A stretch of 34,727 nt of DNA from positions 1 through 34,727 of the forward strand of contig JBKOUY010000100.1 of NCBI GenBank assembly GCA_046723645.1, written 5' to 3'. Of the stretch, positions 21,390 to 28,838 are shown piece after piece (position 1 is the stretch's first letter; the number at the start of each line of letters is the position of its first letter). The notes beneath the pieces are model-generated. The model was not told the DNA's origin. It was given only the letters and a program-made list of their open reading frames with translations, and did no database searches. Both the position numbers and the translations under genes were made by a program. This DNA is from DASQUK01 sp046723645 (GTDB lineage Bacteria; Actinomycetota; Acidimicrobiia; Acidimicrobiales; VFJN01).

Positions 21390-23396
21390 ATGTCGAGCCG
21401 GTATCGCCTGGTCGCGCTCGTCGGACTCGTCGTCCTGGGGGCAGCCATCGCCGGGATCTTCGCCCTCATGGGCGAGGACGAGGGCCCGCCCGCGGCCGAC
21501 GACGCCCGGGCCTACCTGACCGCCTGGGAAGAGGGCGACTACGCGGGCATGCGGGGGCACGTGCTCGACCCACCCGACTCGTTCGACACCGTTCACCAGC
21601 AGATCGTCGACAACCTCGCGGTCACGTCGGCGAGCTACGAGCTCGGCGAGGTCGACACCAGCGGCGACAGCGCGATCGCCCGGTTCACTGCCACGCTGCA
21701 GCTCGACGGCCTGGGCGAGTGGTCGTACGACGGGGCACTGTCGATGGCCCTCGCCGAGGAGGACCGCTGGCTCGTCGACTGGACACCGGCCGCCACCCAC
21801 CCGCGGCTGGGGAGCGGCCAGACGCTGACCCGGACGCGGGAGCTGCCCCCCAGGGCGGCGATCGTCGACAAGGACGGCGAGCCGCTGGCCTCCACCGGCC
21901 CCGGCAGGATCGTCGGGCTCGAACCCCAGGCCATCCAGGACCTGAACCAGGTGAAGTCGGCGCTCCAGCAGCAACTCGGGGTCGACCCTGCGGCTGTCGA
22001 CCGCGCGCTCGGGGCGCCCGGCGTACAGCCGAACCACTTCGTGCCCATCATCTCGGTGAGCGAGGCCAGGTACACGCAGGTGGCGCCGGTGATCTATCCG
22101 CTGCCGGGCACCCGGTTCCGCGACACGACTGTGAGGACGACGCCGTCCGAGGGATTCGCTGCGCATGTGCTCGGGCGGACCGGCGAGGCCACCGCCGAGC
22201 GGCTCCAGGAGCTGGGGCGGCCCTACCGGCGCGGTGACGTCGTCGGCCTCAGCGGCATCGAGGCCGCCTACGAGACGCAGCTCGCCGGCACGCCGTCGGG
22301 CGACATCCAGCTCACGGACGCCGAGGGCGAGGTGGTCGAGGTGCTGGACCGCATCGAGGGCAGGGACCCACAGCCCGTGGCCACCACGCTGGACCGAACC
22401 GCGGAGGCTGCGGTGGAGTCGGCGCTGTCCGCCACGGACCGTCCGGCGGCCGCCGTGGTCATCGACCGCGACGGCAACGTCAGGGCCGTGGCATCGCGGC
22501 CGCTGGGCGAGTTCAACCGGGCGCTCTCCGGGCGGTATCCGCCGGGATCGACGTTCAAGGTGGTGACGACCAGCGCCCTCCTCGCCAGCGGGGTCACGCC
22601 GGACACGCCCGTCGAGTGCGCCCCGACCATCAACGCCGGCGGCCGGGAATTTAAGAACTTCGAGAGCTCCAGCCTCGGCACCGTTCCGTTCGGCCTCGCC
22701 TTCGCGGAGTCGTGCAACACCGCCTTCATCAGCGCCTCGGTCCCGCTCCCGGACGCCGACCTGGTGGCGGCAGCCGAGACCTTCGGGTTCAACACCGACT
22801 ACTCGGTCGGCCTGGACACGTTCGGGGGGAGCTTCCCGGCCCCGGCGGACCCCACCGAGCACGCTGCCGCAGCCATCGGCCAGGGCCGGGTCGAGGCGAG
22901 CCCGCTCCACATGGCCACGGTGGCGGCCGCAGTCATCGACGGCACGTGGGACGCACCAGTGCTCCTTCCCGGTCCACCGGCCCCTGACGACGGCGACGCC
23001 GCCGCCAGCGACACGACCGCATCGACCACCACCGTCGCCAGCGCCGACCAGACCAGAACCACCGGCTCCGAGGGCGAGTCCGCCGCCGGCGCCGGCCCGG
23101 CGGCACGTCCTGAGTCCAGGACCCTTCCGGGGGGGACGGCAGATACGCTCTTCGGCCTCATGCGCCGGGTCGTCACCGAAGGCAGCGGCCAGGCGGCGGC
23201 CATCAGCGGCGTCGAGATCGCCGGCAAGACCGGCACCGCGGAGTTCGGCCAGGGCGATCCGCTCCCCACGCACGCCTGGTTCATTGGAATCCGCGGCGAC
23301 AACGCCGTGGCGGTCCTGGTCGAGGGCGGCGGCGTCGGCGGCCGGGTCGCGGCGCCGATCGCCGGTGCGATCCTGGCTGGGCTTCCGGGCGGGTGA
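21390..23396 (+). CDS. class B penicillin-binding protein with NTF2-like N-terminal domain
   Basis: This 668-residue protein has one N-terminal membrane anchor (LVALVGLVVLGAAIAGIFAL). A MecA-N/NTF2-like domain follows (ARAYLTAWEEGDYAGMRGHV), then a PBP dimerisation part (TRELPPRAAIVDKDGEPLAS, LSGIEAAYETQLAGTPSGDI), then the transpeptidase domain with S387-T-F-K390 (YPPGSTFKVV), S441-C-N443 (AESCNTAF) and K613-T-G615 (AGKTGTAEF). It cross-links peptidoglycan in the periplasmic space. A Thr/Ser/Ala-rich insert (SDTTASTTTVASADQTRTTG) lies between the SxN and KTG motifs. Mycobacterial PbpA/PenA-type enzymes share the plan. It is transcribed from its own leaderless-type promoter, 79 bp after the rim triad. 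Confidence 0.92.
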   Translation: MSSRYRLVALVGLVVLGAAIAGIFALMGEDEGPPAADDARAYLTAWEEGDYAGMRGHVLDPPDSFDTVHQQIVDNLAVTSASYELGEVDTSGDSAIARFTATLQLDGLGEWSYDGALSMALAEEDRWLVDWTPAATHPRLGSGQTLTRTRELPPRAAIVDKDGEPLASTGPGRIVGLEPQAIQDLNQVKSALQQQLGVDPAAVDRALGAPGVQPNHFVPIISVSEARYTQVAPVIYPLPGTRFRDTTVRTTPSEGFAAHVLGRTGEATAERLQELGRPYRRGDVVGLSGIEAAYETQLAGTPSGDIQLTDAEGEVVEVLDRIEGRDPQPVATTLDRTAEAAVESALSATDRPAAAVVIDRDGNVRAVASRPLGEFNRALSGRYPPGSTFKVVTTSALLASGVTPDTPVECAPTINAGGREFKNFESSSLGTVPFGLAFAESCNTAFISASVPLPDADLVAAAETFGFNTDYSVGLDTFGGSFPAPADPTEHAAAAIGQGRVEASPLHMATVAAAVIDGTWDAPVLLPGPPAPDDGDAAASDTTASTTTVASADQTRTTGSEGESAAGAGPAARPESRTLPGGTADTLFGLMRRVVTEGSGQAAAISGVEIAGKTGTAEFGQGDPLPTHAWFIGIRGDNAVAVLVEGGGVGGRVAAPIAGAILAGLPGG

Positions 23397-23453
23397 CCGC
23401 CTGGGCGGCAGCGACGCCGCCGACGCGGGCATTGCGCGGCTCGGCGTGGTCTC

Positions 23454-23484
23454 TTGACCTCAAGTTGGCTTGAGGTTCTAGCGT
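23454..23484 (+). promoter_or_regulatory. SoxR/MerR-type promoter with 19-bp spacer
   Basis: The -35 box TTGACC (23454-23459) and -10 box TAGCGT (23479-23484) are 19 bp apart, the over-long spacing typical of MerR-family promoters. Inside is CCTCAAGTTGGCTTGAGG (23458-23475), which equals the E. coli SoxR box except for the two central-right bases (GG for AA). It forms 8-bp arms when the flanking A and T are counted. The ATG of the quinone oxidoreductase is 7 nt downstream, so the transcript is probably leaderless. Confidence 0.75.
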
Positions 23485-23491
23485 TCCGGTC

Positions 23492-24472
23492 ATGCACGCG
23501 ATCCGCCAGCGCGAGTTCGGACCTCCCGAGACGCTGATCTACGAGGAGGTCTCAGACCCGGTTCCCGCGGACGGTCAGGTGCGCATCGCGGTCGAGGCCG
23601 CCGGCGTGCACCTGCTCGATACGACGATCCGGAAGGGCGAGTCGGGTGGGCCGTTCCCGCTCCCCGACCTGCCCATGACGCCCGGGCGGGAGGTCGCGGG
23701 TCGGGTCGAGGCGTTGGGCCCAGACACCGACGACCATTGGCTCGGGCGCCGGGTGGTGGCGCACCTAGGCATGGCGAGCGGCGGCTACGCCGAGCTCGCC
23801 GTGGCGCCCGTGGGGGCGCTGCACGAGCTGCCCGCCGACCTGGAGGCGGACGCAGCCGTCACCATGATCGGCACCGGTCGAACCACGATGGGCATCCTGG
23901 AGGCCGCCCAGCCCACGCCGGACGACGTGGTCTTGGTGACTGCGGCCGCGGGCGGCATCGGCAGCCTCCTGGTCCAGGCGGTCCGCAACATCGGCGCGGT
24001 CGTGGCCGGCGTGGCCGGCGGGCCGGACAAGGTCGAACGGGCCCGGAAGTTGGGGGCCGACGTCGGAGTCGACTACCGCGAGCCCGGCTGGCCCGACGCG
24101 GTGCGCGAGGCCCTCGAGGGCCGGAGCGTCACCTTGGCACTGGACGGCGTCGGGGGCGAGATCGGCCGCGGCGCCCTCGAGCTGTTGGCACCCGGCGGCC
24201 GGATCGTCATGTTCGGCTGGTCCTCGGGCACACCGCTGGAGCTGTCCACGGCCGACCTCTACGCGGGCGGCATCACTGCGTCGGCCGCCGTCGGGCCCCG
24301 GATCATGCGGCGGCCCGGGGGGATGCGCGATCTCGAGAGCCGGGCGCTGGCCGAGGCCGCCGCCGGCCGGCTCGTCCCGTCGGTGACGCGGTTCCCACTC
24401 GCCGACGCGGCGCTGGCGCATGCCGCGCTCGAGGGCCGGAACACCGTCGGCAAGACGGTGCTGCTGCCCTGA
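23492..24472 (+). CDS. NAD(P)H:quinone oxidoreductase, MDR superfamily without zinc
   Basis: This 326-residue protein has the GroES-like N-terminal part (ADGQVRIAVEAAGVHLLDTT, LPMTPGREVAGRVEALG) and a Rossmann domain with the cofactor motif AAAGGIGSLL (151-160). The structural-zinc cysteines of alcohol dehydrogenases are absent, which points to the QOR/zeta-crystallin group, reducing quinones or enones with NADPH. GVDYREPGWPDAVREALEGR and LLAPGGRIVMFGWSSG are typical of QOR. Its promoter has a SoxR-type operator, fitting a role in handling redox-cycling compounds; S. coelicolor SoxR controls a similar quinone reductase. No soxR gene lies in the window. Confidence 0.9.
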   Translation: MHAIRQREFGPPETLIYEEVSDPVPADGQVRIAVEAAGVHLLDTTIRKGESGGPFPLPDLPMTPGREVAGRVEALGPDTDDHWLGRRVVAHLGMASGGYAELAVAPVGALHELPADLEADAAVTMIGTGRTTMGILEAAQPTPDDVVLVTAAAGGIGSLLVQAVRNIGAVVAGVAGGPDKVERARKLGADVGVDYREPGWPDAVREALEGRSVTLALDGVGGEIGRGALELLAPGGRIVMFGWSSGTPLELSTADLYAGGITASAAVGPRIMRRPGGMRDLESRALAEAAAGRLVPSVTRFPLADAALAHAALEGRNTVGKTVLLP

Positions 24473-24486
24473 GGACATGCGCGGAG

Positions 24487-24528
24487 CCTGCCGCGAGGTT
24501 GGGCCCCGGCACCCAACCTCGCGGCAGG
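24487..24528. terminator. 17-bp perfect hairpin between convergent genes
   Basis: CCTGCCGCGAGGTTGGG (24487-24503) pairs fully with CCCAACCTCGCGGCAGG (24512-24528) around an 8-nt loop, followed on the plus strand by ACTTTCTC. It lies between the quinone reductase stop and the dnaB stop, so it probably ends transcription from both sides. Confidence 0.85.
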
Positions 24529-24538
24529 ACTTTCTCGA

Positions 24539-27500
24539 TCAGTCCACCCGGGCCATGTTGGCGAAACGGGTGAACTGCTCGAGGAACGCCAGCCGGGTGA
24601 CCCCCGTCGGCCCGTTGCGGTGCTTCGACACGATGATCTCGGCCTGTCCGCGATCCGGGGAGTCCGGGTGATACACGTCGTCGCGATAGATGAACATCAC
24701 GACGTCGGCATCCTGCTCGATCGAGTTCTCGACCGAGATGCCGTTGGCGACAAAGTTGTGCGTCGACTCGACCGTGGCATCGAAGACCGGCTGCCGGCCA
24801 CGGGGTTCGATCGCAACGACCCGGTCCCAGAACACATCCGAGGACGCCAGAGCCCGGAGGACATCGTCGGCGACGATCTCGGCCACCCGGGCCAGCCGGG
24901 ACCGGCTCGGGGCGTGCCTGTAGAGCGTCGAGCCGCAGTAGGCCGTTCCGAGACCTGCGGCCAGCTGGCGTGACGTGATCGCATCACCACGCATCGCCGC
25001 CTTGACCCGACGCCAGACTGCGACCGGCACCGTGTCGACGTTCGTGTTCGGCACAACCGCCTGGAGGCGATCTCTCAGCACGTCGGCACCACGTCGGCGG
25101 CTGCCGACGATCCCAACCCGGCCCAGGAAGGCCAGCTGGTCGTCGCGGCCGTCGATCGAGAGTTGGTAGCCCGGGCGACCAGGCGATCCCGTCACCGTGC
25201 GCAACGTCGACCGGATCCCCAGACGCAGCAGGAGGAGCCGCACGTCGTCGACGAGCTGCCGGCTGGTCGACGCGTAGTACACACGGCCTTGGCCCCACCA
25301 GCCCACGCATCCATCCGTCGCCCACAGGTGGCGCAGGAACAGCGCAATCTGATCGTCGCAAAGGGCGAAGACCGGGGCCGGCACGAACTTCTCGTGGCTG
25401 TGGACCAGTTGGGCCAGCAACACGACCTCGTGCTCGGGCCACTCCTGCGTCTCTTTGGGCTCAGGGATCACACGCGGCACGGCGATCCGGCTCTCCACCG
25501 TCAGCTCGTCGAGACGCAGCCACCCATCCACGGTGAGGAACGGGTGGTTGGCGCTCGCGGTGATCCTCCGACCCGAGCCCAGACGCAGCTCGAACACGTC
25601 CTTGACGCCGGTCGGAAACGCCTTGGTCATGGTCGCGGGAACCATCCGCAGATCGGTGTCGAGCGACCACACCGGGATGTCGCGTTCACCACTGTCGGCC
25701 AACTCGCGGATCGTGACCTCCGCGCCGCTGTCGGACCGCAGCACCCTGGTGTCGCCGGTGACGCAGCCGCTTTCGCGTAGGTCCGCCAGCAACGGGCGCT
25801 TGTCGGACCGCAGCTCCAGCTGGCGGGAGAGCTGCGACAGCGCCACCACAGGACATTCGAGCTCGCGCGCCAGGATCTTGAGGCCGCGGCTGATCTCGGA
25901 CACCTCGACTTGGCGGTTCTCGGCCCGCGTCCGGCCCGTCATGAGCTGCAGGTAGTCGACGACGACCATGCCGAGGTTGCCGACCTGGCTCTTGAGCCGA
26001 CGGGCCTTGGCCCGGATCTCCATGACCGTGAGGTTGGGGTTGTCGTCGATCCAGATGGGCGCCGAGGCCAGGCGGCCGATGGCCTGGCTGATGCGGCTCC
26101 AGTCGTCCTCGCTCAGGCGCCCGGTGCGCACCCGCGCCGAGTCGATGCGCGCCTCGCCGCACAGCAGGCGCTGCGACAGCTCGAGGCTGCCCATCTCCAG
26201 GCTGAACACCAGCGCCGGCTGGTTGGCGTACAACGCCGCGTGGGCCGCCATGCCGAGGGCGAAGGACGTGTTGTGCACGAACACGTCGGCCGCCACGAAG
26301 TTGTGCCACTCGGGGATCGTCAGGTCGTAGACCTGCTCGTAGCCCTCGTAGCCGATCGCCGCGATCTCGTCCCACGTCACGGCCGGCCCGTCGAGCACCG
26401 GGCGCCCGGCCTCCGGTGCTGCGCCGACGTCGTGCCCGGCGCCGAGCGTGGGTGCAGCCGCCTGGGACTGCCCCACCGACACCAGCTCGGGGCGTTCCTG
26501 GTGGCCCTCGACGAGGCCTCGGGCGTGGGCCACGATCGCCCCCAGCTCGGGCTCACGGCCGAGCAGACCGATCTCCTGGGCCAAGGCGACGATCTGCAGG
26601 GGCTCGTCGACCACCAGCTCGTGGGCGACCCACGTGGCGTCGTCGACGGCGACGACCGACGACCGCACCGAGCCGCCGATGCCGAACCGCAGGAGCAGGT
26701 GCTGCAGGTCGTGCGCCAGTCCGGGGCTGCGCAGGCTCATGACCACGCGGCCGGGCTCGTCGCCGCCCGGCCGCCAGACGGCGGCGACCGCCCCCAGCGC
26801 CCGGTTGAGGAACCGGGCGAGCTGGCCGGGCGGGAGCCGGAACACGGCACGCGGCACCCGGCGCTCGGCGGGCGGCCCGGCGATGCCGTGGCGGTCGGCG
26901 AGGTCGGCGAGGGCACCGCTGGGCGCCACGTCCCACGTGCGGGTGCCGCCCGGTAGCGTGCGATCGACGACCCGCACGCCGTAGCCCGCCCCCCGGTACT
27001 CGATATCGGTAGCGACCTCGGGGTTGTCGGTCCACAGGCGGGGCCCGAGCTCGTCACAGCCGGGTGCCACCGCCAGGTGAGCGAGCATCAGGACCTCGTC
27101 GATGGGCAGGCTGTCGCGGCCGAAGACCGGGATCGCCGCGGGCACCCCGACGGGCTGGCCCGTCGCCAGGTCGGCCAGAGGGCGCCACCCGCCGGGTGTG
27201 AGGAACGGGTGGCTGGCGGTAGTGCGGACCTCCCTGCCCGAGCGCGTCCGCACGCGGTAGACGGGCTTGCGCCCGTCGTCGACGAAGGCGTCAGGTCGGA
27301 CCGGGCGGAGCTCGCCGCCGTCCGCCAGCGCGAGGACCGAGACCGGACGCCCGGCGAGGCCGGCCCGATGCAGGTCGGCGGCCGTGATCAGCGCGCCGGT
27401 GGCCGGGTCGACGATCGGCGTGTCCCAGGCGACGCACTTGCCCATCGACGGCCGGGCACCGACAACCACGAGGTTGCTGGGCTGGAGGCCCGACAGCAGC

Positions 27501-28105
27501 TCGTCGAGGTCGACGTAGCCGGTCGGCACCCCGGTGATGGCGTCGCCCCGACCGTACAGCTGCTCCAGCCGGTCGAGGTTGAGGCCCAGCAGGTCCTCGA
27601 TCTTGGAGGTCGAGTCGGTCACGCGCCGCTGGTTGACGTCGTAGACCATCGCCTCGGCGCGATCGAGGGCCTTGGTGACGTCCTCGGGAACCGAGTAGCC
27701 GATCTCGGCGATCTCGCCGGCGACGCCGATCAGCCGTCGGAGCAGCGCGTGCTCCTCGACGATGCGCGCGTACCCGGCGGCGTTGGTGGTGGCCGGCGTG
27801 GACGCCATGATGTCGACGAGCACCTGGTGCCCACCGACGGTCTCCAGCAGGCCGTTGCGGCGGAGCTCGTCGGCCACGGTGACGGGGTCGACCGGCTGGC
27901 CGGCGGCGTAGAGGGCATGGACGGCGTCGAAGATGTGCGAGTGCGCGGGCTTGTAGAAGTCGTCGGCCCGCACCACACCGGCGGCCGCGGCGATCGCCTC
28001 GGGCTCGAGCATCATTGCGCCGAGCAGCGACTCCTCGGCGGTGAGGTCGTGGGGAGGGATGCGGCTGCCGCGGGGCCGCCGGGGAGAGGTGACGTCGTCG
28101 GCCAT
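24539..28105 (-). CDS. dnaB: replicative DNA helicase DnaB with two inteins
   Basis: The 1188-residue precursor contains a 452-residue DnaB made of residues 1-223, 613-780 and 1128-1188. The N-terminal part (PPHDLTAEESLLGAMMLEPE) is the primase-contact domain. The RecA-like motor has Walker A GARPSMGK|TSFALG, Walker B MVVVDYLQLM, the H3 region VVALSQLSRQLELRSDKRPL and the end SIEQDADVVMFIYRDD. Intein 1 (224-612) splits Walker A between Lys and Thr. Intein 2 (781-1127) splits RESG|SIEQD. Neither the ATP site nor the C-terminal arginine-finger part can form until both are removed, so splicing gates the hexameric replication helicase. The ATG at 28105 has GGAGAAGG upstream. It follows rplI by 286 bp. 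Confidence 0.97.
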   Translation of the reverse strand: MADDVTSPRRPRGSRIPPHDLTAEESLLGAMMLEPEAIAAAAGVVRADDFYKPAHSHIFDAVHALYAAGQPVDPVTVADELRRNGLLETVGGHQVLVDIMASTPATTNAAGYARIVEEHALLRRLIGVAGEIAEIGYSVPEDVTKALDRAEAMVYDVNQRRVTDSTSKIEDLLGLNLDRLEQLYGRGDAITGVPTGYVDLDELLSGLQPSNLVVVGARPSMGKCVAWDTPIVDPATGALITAADLHRAGLAGRPVSVLALADGGELRPVRPDAFVDDGRKPVYRVRTRSGREVRTTASHPFLTPGGWRPLADLATGQPVGVPAAIPVFGRDSLPIDEVLMLAHLAVAPGCDELGPRLWTDNPEVATDIEYRGAGYGVRVVDRTLPGGTRTWDVAPSGALADLADRHGIAGPPAERRVPRAVFRLPPGQLARFLNRALGAVAAVWRPGGDEPGRVVMSLRSPGLAHDLQHLLLRFGIGGSVRSSVVAVDDATWVAHELVVDEPLQIVALAQEIGLLGREPELGAIVAHARGLVEGHQERPELVSVGQSQAAAPTLGAGHDVGAAPEAGRPVLDGPAVTWDEIAAIGYEGYEQVYDLTIPEWHNFVAADVFVHNTSFALGMAAHAALYANQPALVFSLEMGSLELSQRLLCGEARIDSARVRTGRLSEDDWSRISQAIGRLASAPIWIDDNPNLTVMEIRAKARRLKSQVGNLGMVVVDYLQLMTGRTRAENRQVEVSEISRGLKILARELECPVVALSQLSRQLELRSDKRPLLADLRESGCVTGDTRVLRSDSGAEVTIRELADSGERDIPVWSLDTDLRMVPATMTKAFPTGVKDVFELRLGSGRRITASANHPFLTVDGWLRLDELTVESRIAVPRVIPEPKETQEWPEHEVVLLAQLVHSHEKFVPAPVFALCDDQIALFLRHLWATDGCVGWWGQGRVYYASTSRQLVDDVRLLLLRLGIRSTLRTVTGSPGRPGYQLSIDGRDDQLAFLGRVGIVGSRRRGADVLRDRLQAVVPNTNVDTVPVAVWRRVKAAMRGDAITSRQLAAGLGTAYCGSTLYRHAPSRSRLARVAEIVADDVLRALASSDVFWDRVVAIEPRGRQPVFDATVESTHNFVANGISVENSIEQDADVVMFIYRDDVYHPDSPDRGQAEIIVSKHRNGPTGVTRLAFLEQFTRFANMARVD
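24725..25765 (-). other. intein 2 in DnaB at RESG|SIEQD, 347 aa
   Basis: It begins with Cys after LADLRESG (block A: CVTGDTRVL) and has block B ITASANHPFLT. It ends with block F VFDATVESTHNFVANGISVE then Asn, followed by extein Ser. The penultimate residue is Glu rather than the usual His. The site is that of the Synechocystis DnaB intein. The endonuclease part keeps one LAGLIDADG-like motif (FLRHLWATDGCVGWW, with Asp), while the first is lost (EVVLLAQLVHSHEKF). Four cysteines (positions 1, 136, 153, 277 of the intein) could make splicing redox-sensitive, which is inference. Confidence 0.92.
26270..27436 (-). other. intein 1 in DnaB Walker A loop, 389 aa
   Basis: It begins with Cys after GARPSMGK (block A: CVAWDTPIVD), has block B TTASHPFLT with the TxxH motif, and ends with block F VYDLTIPEWHNFVAADV and the canonical His-Asn followed by extein Thr. 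The splicing residues Cys1, the block B His, and terminal HN|T are intact. The middle (about residues 110-300) corresponds to a LAGLIDADG endonuclease domain, but the motifs are eroded: LMLAHLAVAPGCDELG and FLNRALGAVAAVWRPG lack the catalytic acids. It should splice but not home. The same P-loop site is used by mycobacterial DnaB inteins. Confidence 0.93.
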
Positions 28106-28391
28106 GGCTACGTCACCTTCTCCGACATGGCCTGTGGCTAGCTAGACGGAAAACCCGGTGGACTTCCTGTGGATGACCGGCGCCGATCTGGGGACCAGTC
28201 GCGGCGTCCGCCACTTTCCGTATGACAGCGCGCCGCGTCCCGCAGCGAAACCCCCAGCCCCGGGCGGGTGACCTGTGGAAACTGTGGGCACGGTGTGAAA
28301 AGTCCGAGGGCCGCGCGGTGGCCCGCGGGACGAGGCGCTGGCCGGTGACGTCGGGCAGGTCGGCCATCCGGACCCACCCGACCCAGCCGAT
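28106..28391. promoter_or_regulatory. rplI-dnaB intergenic region with DnaA-box-like repeats
   Basis: This 286-bp gap holds no gene. It has TGTGGATGA (28168-28176), TGTGGAAAC (28274-28282) and TGTGGGCAC (28283-28291), which resemble imperfect DnaA boxes (TGTGGATAA on one strand). They may also be chance. The dnaB ribosome site GGAGAAGG lies at its left end. Confidence 0.3.
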
Positions 28392-28838
28392 TCACTCGCC
28401 GACTACGTCGACCGTGACGGGGAACTCGACGTCGGCGTGGAGCTTGACCGGCACCGTGTGGGTGCCCAGCGTCTTGATGGGCTCGCCCAGCACCAGCTTG
28501 CGGCGGTCGATGCGCACGTTGGCCTGTGACTCGATCGCCGCGGCGATGTCGGCTGTGGTGACCGAGCCGAAGAGCCGACCCTCGGTGCCGGCCCGGGCCG
28601 GGATCGTGAACACGCGGGGGACGAGCGTGGTGGCCACCTCTTCGGCGGCAGCCCGGTCCTGGGCGTCCCGCAGGTCGCGCGCCCGGCGCATGCTCGCCGC
28701 CTGGCTTTCGGCCCCGGCCGTGGCCTGCATCGCGAGGCCCTTGGGAACGAGGTAGTTGCGCGCGAACCCGTCGGTCACGTCGAGGATGTCGCCTCGCTTC
28801 CCGAGATCGGACACGTCGGCGCGCAGGATGACCCGCAT
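28392..28838 (-). CDS. rplI: 50S ribosomal protein L9
   Basis: This 148-residue protein has the L9 N-terminal signature MRVILRADVSDLGKRGDILD then VTDGFARNYLVPKGLAMQAT, a central helix and the C-terminal domain (EGRLFGSVTTADIAAAIE). L9 binds 23S rRNA and spans to a neighbouring ribosome. The ATG at 28838 is preferred over the adjacent GTG (28841), because AGAGGAG lies 5 nt before it and the ATG overlaps the rpsR stop by one base (TGATG). It is the last gene of the rpsF-ssb-rpsR-rplI unit before dnaB. Confidence 0.97.
   Translation of the reverse strand: MRVILRADVSDLGKRGDILDVTDGFARNYLVPKGLAMQATAGAESQAASMRRARDLRDAQDRAAAEEVATTLVPRVFTIPARAGTEGRLFGSVTTADIAAAIESQANVRIDRRKLVLGEPIKTLGTHTVPVKLHADVEFPVTVDVVGE

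Noticed and set aside
21225..23432. 735-codon minus-strand frame opposite the class B PBP
   Set aside because: It is a shadow of a gene with intact SxxK, SxN and KTG motifs; composition is Arg/Gly/Val-rich with no family text.
24487..24528. Inverted repeat as an IS end or att site
   Set aside because: It is a single perfect 17-bp stem-loop between two convergent stops, with no duplicate elsewhere; a terminator explains it.
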